NCBI RefSeq assembly: GCF_030247195.1
Contig: NC_080670.1
Span: 29,799,997 to 29,863,996, forward strand
Reading direction: 5' to 3'
Length of the DNA: 64,000 nucleotides
Origin: Topomyia yanbarensis
Taxonomy: Eukaryota > Arthropoda > Insecta > Diptera > Culicidae
Part shown: piece by piece, positions 34,140 to 46,130 of the stretch
How positions within the stretch are numbered: position 1 is the stretch's first letter
Layout: each line of letters begins with the position of its first letter
Position numbers and translations under genes: made by a program
Notes under the pieces: generated by a model
The model's database searches: none
Told to the model about the DNA's origin: nothing
The model's input: only the letters and a program-made list of their open reading frames with translations

Positions 34140-35286
34140 CCATCATTGGAAAATTGCCGCCCGAAGCTGCCGTCCATGGTGTTGGACCGTTTCAGCGGCT
34201 CGTGCGGAAGATGATAGCCGTTCTGCTGATCCGCCGCCGCCCCCGACGAGGTGGTCACCGTTTTGATCGTGTAACTGTTCGTGGTCCACCGGCCGTTATC
34301 AACCGTATCGAAACCGTCGCGTCTATTCCCGATACCGCTGCCACTGTTATCACCTAAACCACCACCGGGAGACGACTGCTGGTCGCCGATGGTGTACTTT
34401 TCACTGAACACTTTTTCGCGCCGTTCGCGCAACATTTCCTCAAATTCCGAGTTCCGACCGGTGGTGGTGGTGGGCCCACCGCCCATCGATTTACGACCGG
34501 TGGTCGGAGTGCCGAGCGCTTTGCGCACCATCGACGGACTCGACAGGCCCGACTGCATCTTCAGCATGGTGGAGGCTGGCGGATTTTGGGGCGTACCCGT
34601 TAGCGGTATGCTACCGTAGGTGAAGGGTCGTGAGTCCTCCCGGGCGTGATACGGAATCTGCTGCTGCTGTCGGTAATCGTCGTCGTCGTCCGAAGTGAAC
34701 CGTTCCGAAGCTCCGGTAGTAGACCGTGCCTGACGGGGATATCCGAAAGACTGATGCTGCTGGTGCTGATGGTGCTGCAGATTCATGATGAGCTCCCGCT
34801 CGGTCGGTGTGAGACAGTGGGACCCGCCGAGGTCTCTCTTATCGCGGATTGTCGAGTAGGCGCTACTCAGCAGCGGAGTGTCCCGGCCGCTCTCACTTGG
34901 CGGTGGCGTCAGCGTGGTGGTCGTACTGCTCGTTTCGTACATCAGTAACTCGCGCTCCTTGTTCACCGAGCTGGAGGTGAGAGAGTGCTGTAAACCCTCC
35001 TCCGAATCGGCCCGTTCCTCTCTGAGTGCCGGCAGCTGGGCCGAGTGGGAGCGCTTGATCGTGTCGGTGTTTGTGTTTACAAAATGATCGCTCAGATTCT
35101 GTTGCTGCTGATAGTGGGTGGTGACGCGCTGCTGCTGCTGCTGCTGTTGCTGGTGATGATGATGATGGTGATGCTGATGGTTATGAGCGTGGTCGGCTGC
35201 TGCTGCTTTTCGAGCGACGTCCGGAATGCCTTGGACCGTCATCAGCATATCGGACAGCAGATCGTCCAGTTCACGGTGGCGATCAT
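34140..35286 (-). CDS. by: tensin, exon with polyHis/polyGln region
   Basis: Minus-strand exon of 1147 bp. The acceptor reads TTCTCTCCACTTACAG before 35286 and the donor GTGAGT follows 34140. It enters in phase 1 and reads DDRHRELDDLLSDMLMTVQG, resembling the short ELDxLL block of tensins. It then has a His tract and Gln tract, many Ser/Pro segments (LTPPPSESGRDTPLLSSAYS), SSPSMVRKALGTPTTGRKS and EFEEMLRERREKVFSEKY, and ends at RQFSNDG in phase 2. It encodes about 382 residues with no stop. This region of tensins is the disordered linker between the C2 domain and SH2-PTB. Identity rests mostly on the upstream exon; the ORF and splice signals are strong. Confidence 0.75.
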
Positions 35287-35599
35287 CTGTAAGTGGAGAG
35301 AAGAAAGATGCGATAAGTGGCCAAATTATCGTGGGGCTGTGTTTTTCGGCGGTCTGAGGAGGTAAATAATCGATATTGAAATGGGTTGAATACTAATCAG
35401 CTTGAAGTTGAGAGATTATTCAAATTCAAAACTCAATTAGTGGCAGGCGAGTGAGTGCAAAACTATTTGAATGCTATAACTTTTTCGAACAATTCGGAGA
35501 AAAAGTTTCTTTTCACTGACCATCTGTAGAGCATTTGAATGAAGAATGAAAGGTTCATTGCCAGTGGAGCGAAAAATTTTAGATGTGTTAGATCTGTGA

Positions 35600-38500
35600 G
35601 AACAATTTTGATTTTCGTTAATCGATTTACGGTTTTCGATTTTGGATTGTCGATTTTAATTTTTCTGTTTAAATTTTGGATTTTCGATACTCGAATTTCG
35701 AAAATCGATTTCTTCGCTTTTCGTATTTCTATTTTATATTATCAATTTTCATTTTTCAATTTTCAATTTATTTTCAATTTTTTATTTTCCATTTGCAATT
35801 TTCAAATCAATAATTTTATAATGTAGAATTTTCAATTTTCGTTTTCCAATTTTCAATCTTCAATCTTCAATCTTCAATTCTCAATTAAGAATTTTCAAAA
35901 TCTCAAATTTTCAAATTTTTAAATTTTTATATTTTCGATTCGTCAAATTTTTAAATTTTCGAATCTTCGCGAACTTAATATTTTTTAATATATGAACATT
36001 CGAATTTTTGCATTTTCGAACTTTAACCTAGAATTTTGAATAAAAGAATTTTTAAATTTTCATATTTTTGATTGGACAATGTTTTGAATTTTTTGATTTT
36101 CGAATTTTTGAATTTTCGAAACTTTGAACATTAGAATTTTTTAATTTTTGTAATTTTGAATTTTCGAGTATTTATATTTCCGAGTTACCGAATTTTAGAA
36201 TTTTTGAATATCCGAATTTTGAACCTTGAATTTAGAATTTTCGATTTTAGAGTTTCATAATTTTGAAATACTTGAATTTTTAAATTTTAATATTTTTGAT
36301 TGGTCAAATTTTTAAGTTTTCGAATCTTTGAACTTTAGAATTTTTCAATTTTTAAATCTCCAATTTTCAATGTTAACTTTTCAATTTTCAATTTTTAAAT
36401 TCTCAATTTTCGAGTTTTTCAATTTTCAAATTTTTATATTTTCGATTGGTAAAATTTTTGAATTTTCGTATCTTCAAACTTTAGCATTTTTAAATTTTTA
36501 ATATTCGAAATTTTGTATTTCAGAATTTTCAAGTTTGACTTTTGAATTTCCAATTTTCAAATTCTCGAGTTAGGGAATTTTAAAATTCTTGAATTTTAGT
36601 ATTTTCAAATTTCCGAATTTTTAAATGTTTGAAAATCCGAATTTTCGAATTTCGAACATTGAATTCTGAGTTTAGAATTTAGAATTTTGGAGTTCAAGAA
36701 TTTTCAATTTTTGAATTTTTAAATTTATATATTTCTATATCATCGATTGGTCAAATTTTTGAATTTTCGAATCTTTGAACATCAAAATTTTTTAATTTCG
36801 AGTATTTGTATTTTTGAATTTCCGAAGTTTCGAGTATCCGAATTTTAAAATTCCGGACCTTGAATTTTGAATTTTCGAGTTTCAGAATTTTCAAATCTCT
36901 ATATTTACAAATTTTTCAATTTTAACATTTTTGAATTTCCGAATATTCAAACTTTAGAATTTTTTAATCCTTGAATTTTCGAATTTCCGAATTTTAGAAA
37001 TTTGAAGTTTGAATCTTTTATTTTTGAATTTTCGAGTTCCATTATTTTAAAATTTTTGTATTTTTGATTAGTCAAATTTTTGATTTTTCGGATCAAGAAT
37101 TTTGTAATTTGTAATGTAATTAAATTGAATTTTCGAATTTGAAACCTTGAATGTAGAATTTGCAAAGATTTAAAATGTTCAAATTTTTAAGTTTTTAATT
37201 TTCCATATTTTCGATCGAGGAAATTTTTTGTCTTTCCAATCTTCGAACTTTAGACTTTTTGAATTTTTGCACTTTCGAGTGTTCGTATTTTCGAATATAC
37301 ATTTTTTTTATTTTGAGCCTTGAATTTTCGAATTTTTATTTTGTTGATTGGGAAAATTTTTGAGTTTTCGAATTTTCGAAATTGAGAACTTTCAGATTTT
37401 TAATATTTTAGAATTTTTGAGTATTTGTATTTTTGAGTTTCCGAATTTTGGAATTCTCGAATATCTGAATTTTAGAATTTTCAAATTCTTGAATTTTTGT
37501 ATTTTCGATCGGGCTATTTTTGAATTTACAAATTCTTGTATTTTCGAATTTGTGAGTATTTGTATTTTTGAATTTCCTACTTTACGAATTTTCGAAAATC
37601 CGAATTTTAAAGTTTGATTTTTGTGTATACAATTGTCGAATTTTCGAGTCTTAGCATCTTCAAATTTTGGAATTTTCAAATTTTTATATTTTTGGACGGT
37701 TAAAGTTTTGAATTTTTGAACTATTGATTTTTTTATTCTCGATTTTTGTATTTTCGTATTTTCCAGTATTTCTATTTTCGAATTTACGAATTTTAGAACT
37801 TTCAATTACCAGAATTTTCGAACTTTGACCTTGAATTTTGAATTTTCAATTTCCGAGCTTAAGAATTTTCAATTTTTAAATTTCAAATTTTTATACATTC
37901 GATTGGGGAAATTTTTTAATTTTTGAAGCTTCTAACTTTTGAACTTTGTAATTTCTAAATTATCGAATACTTGTATTTTCGAGTATTTGCATATTTGAAT
38001 GCTCGAATATTCGAATTTTCAACATCGAATTTTGAATTTTCGAGTTGTAGAATTTTCAAATCTCTGAATTTTTAAATTTTTATATTTTTGATTGGTCAAG
38101 TTTTTGAATTTTCGAAATTTACAATTTTTAAATATTTGAACTTTCGACTTTTTGTGCATTCGAATATTCGAGCATTTGAATTTTCGAATTTTGAATCTTG
38201 AATTTTTGAATTTTAGAATATTCCAATTTTAAAACTTTTGTATTTTCGATTGGTCAAATTTTCTAATTTTCGAACTCTTGAATTGTCGAATTTTTGCATT
38301 CTTGAATTTTCGGTTATTTGTATTTTCGAATTTTCGATTTTTGAATCTTGTATTTTGATTTTTGAATTTAGATTTTAGAACTTAGGGTTTTGAATTTGGA
38401 ATTTGGAATCTTGAATTTAGAATCTAGAATTTAGAATCTAGAAATTAGAATCTAGAATTTCGAACTTAGAATTTGGAATTTAGAATTTAGATTTTAAAAT

Positions 38501-39248
38501 CTAGGATTTAGAATTTAAAATTAATAAATTAAGAATTCAGAATTAAGAATTCTGAATTTAGAATCTAGAATCTTGAATTATTAAGTTTGAATTATGAATG
38601 CTGAACTTTGAATTTTGTATATTAAATTTTGCATTTTGGTTTTTGGATTTCAAATTTCGATTTTTGAATTTAGGTGTCGATTTTCGAACAAAGAATTTTT
38701 AATTATTAATTGTAAATGGGTTTCAGTTATTGAGTTTTGAATTTCGCATTTCGATTTGCAATTATCGAATATTATATTTCAAAATTGGAGTTTCGGATTT
38801 TCTAATTTCAATTGTGGAATATCGATTCGCAATTTATAATTTTTCATCTTTTCCATTTCTTATTTATTTTTTAGATTCTCCGTTATTGAAAGGTTAATTT
38901 GGAACATAGGTTTTTTGAATTTGAATTTCGGATTATGAATTTCGATCTTCAGTGTCGATTTTCGAACTTTTAAATTTGGAACTTAGAGCGTGGAATTTTA
39001 AAAATCGAGCTTAGGCTTCAAATTTTTGGTTACAATTTTCGAATTCGCACTTTCGAATAACGAATTTCGATTTTCCGTTTTCAAATTTGAAACACAGATT
39101 TTTTGATTTTCGAATTCTGAATTATGAATTTCACTTTTTAGTTTTCAGTGGCGATTTTTAAATTTCGAACTTGGAATATCGAATATTTTTATTTTGACGC
39201 TTCGAAATTTCAATTTCTATCTCGATTTTCTAATAGTTTCCAATCTAA
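35600..39248. repeat. 3.6-kb degenerate AATTTTCGAA-like low-complexity tract
   Basis: Almost the whole stretch is built of short words such as GAATTTTCGAATTTTTGAA and TCAAATTTTTAAATTTT, with no constant period. GC content is very low. Towards 38.4-38.6 kb the words change to TAGAATTTAGAATCTAGAA. ORFs on either strand (Phe/Ile/Lys/Asn-rich) are artefacts of this composition. It lies within the tensin intron. Confidence 0.85.
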
Positions 39249-39567
39249 ATTTTATATTTTATATTTTATATTTTATATTTTATATTTTATATTTTATATT
39301 TTATATTTTATATTTTATATTTTATATTTTATATTTTATATTTTATATTTTATATTTTATATTTTATATTTTATATTTTATATTTTATATTTTATATTTT
39401 ATATTTTATATTTTATATTTTATATTTTATATTTTATATTTTATATTTTATATTTTATATTTTATATTTTATATTTTATATTTTATATTTTATATTTTAT
39501 ATTTTATATTTTATATTTTATATTTTATATTTTATATTTTATATTTTATATTTTATATTTTATATTT
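39249..39567. repeat. (ATTTTAT)n array, ~45 copies
   Basis: About 319 bp of nearly invariant 7-bp repeat ATTTTAT, directly after the degenerate tract. It encodes a spurious FYILYFI-type repeat in the plus frames. The uniformity contrasts with the decayed DNA next to it and suggests recent expansion. Confidence 0.95.
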
Positions 39568-41585
39568 TTCATTTTATTTTTTATGTATCAATTTTAAATT
39601 TCATGTTTTAAACTTATGGTTCCAGATTTTCCGATATAAGTTTTACATTCAACTCTTAGAGAGCACAAAAGCTTTTGATATTAGCTGCATTAGTGTTAAT
39701 AGAAAACGTTCTTCTTGTATTTACTTCCACACAAGTCACTTTTGCTCCATCACAAGGTGACTGACAGCATAACCGCTGCAGTGTCTACCAACTCTAGGGA
39801 CACCACATCAATCGGCTCGAATTCAGCTGTACAAATCTAAACTAATCCTGACAGCTTAATTATTCATTCTCTAACACTTTTTCCGTCACCAAGCACAGCA
39901 ACATAAAAAAAACTTAGTCCAACCTGGAGCAAAAAAAATGAAAATTCCAGCGCACTGTAAATGCCACTCCGTTTCCAAAGTCCACTGTAACTGTATCCAT
40001 AAAAGCAGCGTGCGCGATCCGTTTTGGGATCGGTTGCGAAATACCACACGCTAGGGCTCTGCCCCGTCAGCCACATTTGTAGGTATGTCTTATCGCCGTT
40101 ACCCATGAGAGTGAGAAAATTAAAGCCTTTTTTCCTCACCCTGCTAGAGACTGTTTTGTCATTTTGATCGTCGCCATAAGTCTCCCTTTTGAGCGGGTAG
40201 GGGTTCAACTCTCACTTCGGCGCACCAAAGAGGAGGAGATCCCCAAATGTGTACTTGTCAGCAAAACAACGCCTGCTGAGATGGCACTGTTAAAAAAAAC
40301 ACAATCCACCAAACAAAATGGAACGGAATTTCAGATACTTGCCTTCAATAAATCGATTGAATGCCCTGTCGATTTCAATTCACAAGCACATTTTTCACGG
40401 TGTTCTCTCTCGCCAATCCTTAACGAACCGATCTCCGATGCCCACTGAGCCAAAAAGGAACCTCGGCGAACCCTCGCACATGTAATTAATAATCGTGAAA
40501 TTATTCCAAATATGTGTGAAGCGAATGCGACAGATCAACCGATCTTGGAGTTACGTGGCCCCAACCAACAAAAAAGGGATTTCGCTTGGGAACTGGCCTT
40601 GCGTCGTGTCGGTATCGGTGCGGTGCGGCGCGAATAGTTCGCAGTCCAAAGATCAATCGTTGTCAATTTTCACGCAAAACTGTACGCTTGCTGCTTAGAC
40701 TGGCTAGAGCTGTGAAAAGTGTGTCTGCGCTTTGCTGCTGCACTATACCAGAGCGAATCTCGAAGGGAAAATCTATCCAAAGCCTACTGAGAGACCTTAC
40801 CTAGCTGCTGCTGCCGCTGTATTGGTTTTGTGACGCGTAATCTTGCGAGCCGGATCTTACCGAACGAGGTGCGAAATATATGGCGCTGGTTGGAAAAACC
40901 TGAACCGAAAAAAAATCGTTCAATATTAGTATGCCTTCTGTAACGAGTCGCAGCATTGCCATATAGTTACGAATTAATTCGAGTCCGCACGATAGTCTGG
41001 CTCTTTTAATGGTTGGCCGGTCACCTTTGCCTTTGCCATATGGCGATTCGCGACATTTTTCGACGACATTTTTTCGAGTAAATGGCTGCGATTTTTTTCT
41101 CGTTCGTGTGATTTTTTATATGGAAAAGCCACTTTTATATTTTTATCCAGCTGTCGCTTACGCGAACACCTCCGGGTTCAGTCCAGCTCAGGACGATAGC
41201 TCTTTGCTGAGACCAGTTTTCATTTGAACAGAAAATGAATTTCTTTTCAAGTTGTATTTTCCAAAAGCATTTAAATCGCCTATTTACTTTCAAAATCATT
41301 GGCGATAATTTCGGGCAATTTTCGAAATCAACTTGAACACACATCACGCTTTACTTCACTCTCCTGCACAGCCTACTGTTTTCGCAACATATCCCACCCT
41401 AAATAGAGCCATTAACGGCAAACATGAGAAGTCGGACGACGGACAGTAGCCATAATATTATGTGAAGGAAAAGTGCGAAAAAGTGTCGACTTATTGCCAC
41501 AAATTTATTCGTCGAGATCGATCGTTTGCACGCGAAAATCTGTGCGCGATCTTCCGCGAGAAGAGTTCAGCAAAACTATCATTAT
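39568..41585. other. intron DNA; GC-richer block at 40380-40880
   Basis: No exon is supported. Between about 40380 and 40880 GC and CpG content rise (for example GGTGCGGTGCGGCGCGAA), unlike the AT-rich surroundings. On the minus strand it ends with GAAGGCAAGTATC-like DNA near 40345, which could be a weak donor. It could be an alternative first exon or promoter of the tensin gene; this is speculative. Confidence 0.25.
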
Positions 41586-41639
41586 TTATGTTGTTGATAG
41601 CTTGTGGAGTTGTGTTTGCGTCATCGCATCGCTACCTTC

Positions 41640-42014
41640 GAGCGCAGCCGTTTCGTTCGATTGACATGTGGGAGACTGGAAGTTTTTTTTGTTCGATCCT
41701 ATAAGTTTGTTGATTCCGAGAAAAAAAATCTGGACATCGTAGGTTGTGATAAGTGAAACGGAAAAGCCGATCGGCAGTTTTTGCTGCTGTTTGATTCCAT
41801 ATTCAGCGTCCAGTATTAGTTTTGATAAATCTGCGTTGAATTGCGTGACACCGTTCTCCTTCACTTCACGGATTCGAATTAAAATTTGAAATATTTTCAG
41901 TTGAGTAAGGCGCCTCCATGTTCTATCATGCGATTTACTAACGTCAATGAATGTTGCTCCGACATTTTCCTTCCTAGACCACACTTGTCTGGTTATGTCC
42001 TTCAGTGATGCCAA
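41640..42014 (-). mobile_element. LINE RT fragment (LINE-C)
   Basis: The minus strand reads ENVGATFIDVSKSHDRTWRR, the equivalent of RT motif A (usually FLDxSKAYDRTW), followed about 25 residues later by KENGVTQ, the equivalent of the ENGVPQG motif B. The catalytic region after it is decayed. Only about 120 residues are visible. It may come from an I-group LINE and is separate from LINE-A, whose RNase H ends nearby at about 42200. Confidence 0.55.
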
Positions 42015-42199
42015 ATGGATTCAACGACAGAAGGCGGATTGATGCGGATTTCTTTTTTTCCCATCAGGGGAAACTTTGCCACTGCGACCTCTATTCAGGT
42101 TATCTTTTATGGCTGTCCCGGTTTGCTCTACATGTTACAAATTACTCGAATCCATTGTAGTTCAAAGCGAGCTGTTTGTTTGTCCACATGTGGCATCCT

Positions 42200-43065
42200 A
42201 ACCGGGTAATACATTATAAATGTCCATTAATGACAGGTACGTCATACCTAGCAAGAAATCATAAAAGGCCTTCCGAACTATCGCCTGCTTCGAAGAAATA
42301 ATGTTGCACAATGACAATTTTTTAATGTGATACTTGCCAGGACAATGTCCTGTAAATATGACTGTGATTATAGGCAAGTTTTTTCGTTTTAGATCCATTA
42401 GTTTTTGGGCTCTCGTTGTATCTGGGTGTACGAGTTTCTTAGCTTGATCAGAGCCTACTACGTTACGCCAGTCGTTTAATAGTTGGTCTCTTGCCCAAGC
42501 TGAACGTTCTAGTTTGATGGCACAGGTTGACATGTCTAGAAATGGTTCTGGTCCAACAAACATGTTTGTTGAACCAAGCCTAACTAATTAAATTCGTCGG
42601 CCTCTTCGTTACCAGCGAGTTCTTGGCGGTCAGGTACCCAGAATATCATTATTTGCCAGTTGTTGTAAGGATGTGATGCACTGCCAAACAAGCTAGGACC
42701 ACATTTCGATGGCCTTATTACCAACAGTACTGCTTGGTTGTTTGAGAAGATTGGCATTTTTGCATGTCTGTAGTCTTGTTTCCTGCAGACCTCCGAGCAG
42801 GTGTTCATTGCCTCTGCCTGGAAAGCTGTAGGACACCTCCCCATTGATGTCGTTTCTTTATTTCTTGGTTCGTAGACTACCGAGCCAGTCAGCTTACCCA
42901 CTTTAGAACCATCCGCATGAAATTATATTGGTTCTTGAAGTAGTATGGGGCCACTTACATCCTACATCTGATGATGCACTATGTGAACTTCATATAAGAT
43001 TTCAAAGTTCGGTTTAGCTTCCATTTTATTTTAAACTGTGGTCAAGACGGGGTTTAGTTTATGTT
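42200..43065 (-). mobile_element. LINE-A piece 5: RNase H domain and tail
   Basis: Reading from about 42930 downwards: HADGSKVGKLTGSVVYEPR (first Asp block), AFQAEAMNTCSEVC (Glu block), FSNNQAVLLVI (second Asp replaced by Asn), and IFWVPDRQELAGNEEADE (final VPxHxxxxGNExAD block). Then, past a short non-matching gap, comes ITVIFTGHCPGKYHIKKLSL, the linker after RNase H in I/LOA-type LINEs. Frame changes and substitutions make it inactive. It is the 3' end of LINE-A, in the same orientation as the pieces at 45.0, 50.1-51.4 and 56.0-57.3 kb. Confidence 0.75.
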
Positions 43066-43069
43066 TCTT

Positions 43070-43655
43070 TGCTATGCTCAGGTGACCATTTTAAGAAAAC
43101 AGAACTGAACGCTATATACACGGATTTGAAAGCAGCTTTCGTCCGAATCGACCATGAGATTCTTCTCAAGAAGTTGTACAAGCTAGCAGCGTCCGACAAG
43201 CTTACGCGTCGTGGCTATGCTCCTATGCTACGTGTAGTACGCTTTGTGCGAAACTGGACTGTTGTATATGGGTTCCCATAACCAATTGATCAGGTGTACC
43301 GCAGGGCAGCAATCTGGGATCGCTGCTTTACTCACTGTTTTTATTGATATAGCTGTAGTGCTAGGTTCCGGGTGCAAGCTCATATTTGCCGACGACCTTA
43401 AGCTGTGCTTAGACATCCAGTCAGTTGAAGACTGACGCTGACTGCAAGCACTATTGGATCGCTTTCTAAAGTGGTATCGAATGAATCAGCTTAGCAAAAA
43501 ACTGTCCCTTAATTATCATATGACCAACATAATTGCGAAAGCAAATCGACAGTTGGGATTCGTTTCGAAGGGTTCACGGGATTTTACTTTTCCGTACTGT
43601 CCAAAATCTGTATTTACTGCGCATTGGTCAGACCAATCCTCGAGTTCGTTTCGCC
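43070..43655 (+). mobile_element. LINE-B piece 1: Jockey/CR1-group RT
   Basis: Plus-strand reading gives ELNAIYTDLKAAFVRIDHEI (motif A, D..AF), SNLGSLLFTVFID-like DNA after a frame change, KLIFADDLKLCLDIQSVED (FADD catalytic motif, 43378-43435), LLDRFLKWYRMNQLS, and IAKANRQLGFVSKGSRDF. It is interrupted at 43656-43672 by the RTE-like insertion and resumes at 44721. It contains several frameshifts. Confidence 0.75.
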
Positions 43656-43672
43656 GGAATCAGCATCACCTA

Positions 43673-44703
43673 TTTATATTTATTAACAGATTAAGGCCGA
43701 AGTGGCCTGTGCCGTATACAAAAGATTCCTCCATTCCACTCGGTCCATGGCCGTCGCCAGCCACGCAGTCTGCGAAGGGTCCGCAAATCGTCTTCCACCT
43801 GGTCGATCCATCGTGCTCGCTGCGCGCCACGTCTTCTTGTACCGGTCGGATTGCAATTGAGAACCGGGCTATTGTCCGACATTCTGGCTACGTGCCCGGC
43901 CCACCGTAGTCGTCCGATTTTCGCGGTATGACAGATGGGCGGCTCCTCCAACAGCTGATGCAACTCATGGTTCATTCGCCGTCTCCATGTGCCGTTTTCC
44001 ATCTGCACTCCACCGTGGATGGTACGCAGCACTTTCCGTTCGAAGACACCAAGTGCGCGTTGGTCCTCCACGAGCACGGTCCAGGTCTCGTGCCCGTAGA
44101 GAACTACCGGTTTAATCAGCGTCTTGTAGATGGTCAACTTCGTACGACGGCGAACTCTGTTCGACCGAAGTGTCTTGCGGAGGCCAAAGTAAGCACGATT
44201 TCCTGCCATGATGCGTCTACGAATCTCTCTGCTGGTATCATTGTCGGCGGTCACCAGTGAGCCCAAGTACACGAACTCTTCAACCACCTCGATTTCGTCG
44301 CCACCGATGCAAACTCGAAGCGGGCGGTTCTCATTCTCTTCTCGTGAACCTCTTCCTATCATGTACTTTGTCTTCGACGTGTTGATGGCAAGTCCGACGC
44401 GCTTGGCTTCTCTTTTCAGTCTGATGTAGGCTTCCTCCATTTTCTCAAAGTTTCGTGCAATAATATCAACGTCATCGGCGAAGCCAAGTAGCTGAACGGA
44501 CTTTGTGAAAATCGTACCACTCGTGTCGATCCCTGCTCTTCTTATTACACCTTCCAGCGCGATGTTGAATAACAGACACGAGAGACCATCACCTTGCCGT
44601 AACCCTCTGCGTGATTCGAAGGGACTCGAGAGCGTCCCTGAGACACGTACTACGCACATCACCCGATCCATCGTCGCCTTCACTAATCGCGTCAGTTTGT
44701 CCG
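43673..44703 (-). mobile_element. 5'-truncated RTE-like LINE with 17-bp target duplication
   Basis: GGAATCAGCATCACCTA occurs at 43656-43672 and again at 44704-44720, bracketing 1031 bp. The insert carries a 330-codon minus-strand ORF (44683-43691) with GLRQGDGLSCLLFNIALEGV, LLGFADDVDIIARNFEKME, EEFVYLGSLVTADND, TIYKTLIKPVVLYGHETWTV and RLRWAGHVARM. These are reverse transcriptase palm-to-C-terminal blocks of an RTE-like LINE. On the minus strand it ends in TTAATAAATATAAA, a short AT tail. The endonuclease and RT N-terminus are missing by 5' truncation; the rest is open with no stop, so it is young. Confidence 0.85.
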
Positions 44704-44720
44704 GGAATCAGCATCACCTA

Positions 44721-44965
44721 ACTTGTTTAAAATTGGGAAGAGTACAGAAAAGGTACATTTGCTTAGCTCTCTTAGGAACTTGCATTGGCGTTCTCTGCAA
44801 AATTTACCATCGTATCGTGAACGTTGCCAGCTGCTCAAGCTACTATCTTGATGAATACTTTAAACGGAGAATATCATATGCCTGAGTTGCTGTCCTGCTT
44901 AGATTTCCGAGTAGCGAGAAGAACACGAAATATATCATACTATACTAGCGACCAGAGCAGAAGTG
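44721..44965 (+). mobile_element. LINE-B piece 2: RT C-terminus
   Basis: Continues LINE-B after the RTE-like insertion. In frame pieces it reads LRNLHWRSLQNLPSYRERCQ then MPELLSCLDFRVARRTRNIS, typical post-palm blocks of Jockey/CR1-group elements. The right boundary with LINE-A piece 4 is near 44965. Confidence 0.65.
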
Positions 44966-44974
44966 ATAGCACAC

Positions 44975-45100
44975 CTCCCTGGGAATATCGATTTTCCACT
45001 TCTTTTTTGTCAGGGCCTTGTGAATTGATACCTACGGCGTATTATCAAACGCACCCTCGATATCAAGAAAAACGCAGTTTACTATTTTCTTGCAATCAAA
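44975..45100 (-). mobile_element. LINE-A piece 4: RT motif A
   Basis: The minus strand from 45095 reads VNCVFLDIEGAFDNTP and a decayed SIHKALTKKK. FLDIEGAFDNT is the motif-A block of LOA/R1/I-type reverse transcriptases. The block that should precede it, HTLVTLIEKTL, stands at 50140-50096, 5 kb away on the same strand. So a 5-kb insertion separates adjacent parts of one RT. Confidence 0.7.
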
Positions 45101-45104
45101 GGTT

Positions 45105-46130
45105 TTACATTTCTTATAAAAGAAATGTATAGAATTCGCTCAAACTTTCAAGATTTTTTCCGAGGCCCGGAGGGCCGAGTCTTATATACCAATCGACTCA
45201 GCTCGACGATTTGGGACAATGTCTGTGTGTGTGTGTGTGTGCCTGTGTGTGTGTGTGTATGTAACGGACAAATTCTCATTCGTGTTTCTCAGCAATGGCT
45301 GAACCGATCTTAACCAAACCAATTTTAAATGAAAGAACTAAAAAACAGTATGAACGCTATTAATTTGTTTTTGATTCTGATGTTTAGTTTTCAAGATATG
45401 AATGTTTGAATGCGTAAAAATGGCGTTTTTTGCAGTTTTTTTGAATTATCTCCCGAAATTGACAATATAGATTAACAATTCATATGTTTTTAGACAGCTT
45501 TAACGAATATCTTTCGAACAAGCTATAGATTGTTGAAATCGGACTATTATCAAAAGAGATATTTAACATTAAATTCGGACGAAAGATTTTTATCATTTCC
45601 CATTGCCAGAAATATGACCAAAAACATGTAATCTATTATTAACGCCAAAACGGCTTATTTTAGGTCAATAGTATCTTCGGAGAATTCAATGGAGGCAATA
45701 TGACCTTTCTTTTGGTATTGTGCTTTTGCTGATTAATCCCCCTATGAGTGAGATATTTTCACAAATTTTCTTGGAAGTGATTATATCGAAATGATGCCTT
45801 CAGCAAATTTGTAGCTCTTACTTTTGCGAATAACTTTACTGAAGACTTCAAATATCTATTTTGAATACTTTAAAAGTTATGGCTTGTTGTTTGTGGATTA
45901 CTCTTTGTCGCCTATTTATTGTTCAATATAGTAATAATCCATTGAAATAAGCCAAACATTATTATTTTTCTATCTACAACCGCTAGAAATAATCACCAAA
46001 CACTTCCAAGTTGTCTGGAAGGAACTTGATAACTTATCAGTACAAAAATGTTCATTTGTGCGAACCTTCTGACTGCATTTTTTCTAACTTATAACCATCG
46101 GATCGATCTGAAACATATCGGAAAATGAAA
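45105..46130. repeat. 1-kb interspersed repeat R1, copy 1
   Basis: Starts TTTTACATTTCTTATAAAAG, contains GAGGCCCGGAGGGCCGAGT and a TG microsatellite (about 45222-45260), then AT-rich DNA with AACGCTATTAATTTG. A second copy in the same orientation starts at 63225 and runs off the window. Over more than 700 bp the copies differ at only a few percent of positions by eye. No ORF. Confidence 0.85.

Noticed and set aside
34281..35365. Several plus-strand ORFs opposite the tensin exon
   Set aside because: Shadow frames of the minus-strand coding exon, made open by its CAG/CAC-type repeats.
37348..37805. Overlapping 89- and 137-codon ORFs on opposite strands
   Set aside because: Both consist of Phe/Ile/Leu or Lys/Asn/Ile-rich translation of the degenerate AATTTTCGAA-like tract.
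39148..39760. Two overlapping long plus-strand ORFs (149 and 188 codons) of repeated Phe-Tyr-Ile-Leu-Tyr-Phe-Ile
   Set aside because: They are created by the stop-free (ATTTTAT)n array; no gene.
39864..40208. 114-codon minus-strand ORF in the tensin intron
   Set aside because: No recognised domain, no convincing splice sites around it, and AT-rich hydrophobic ending; considered chance.
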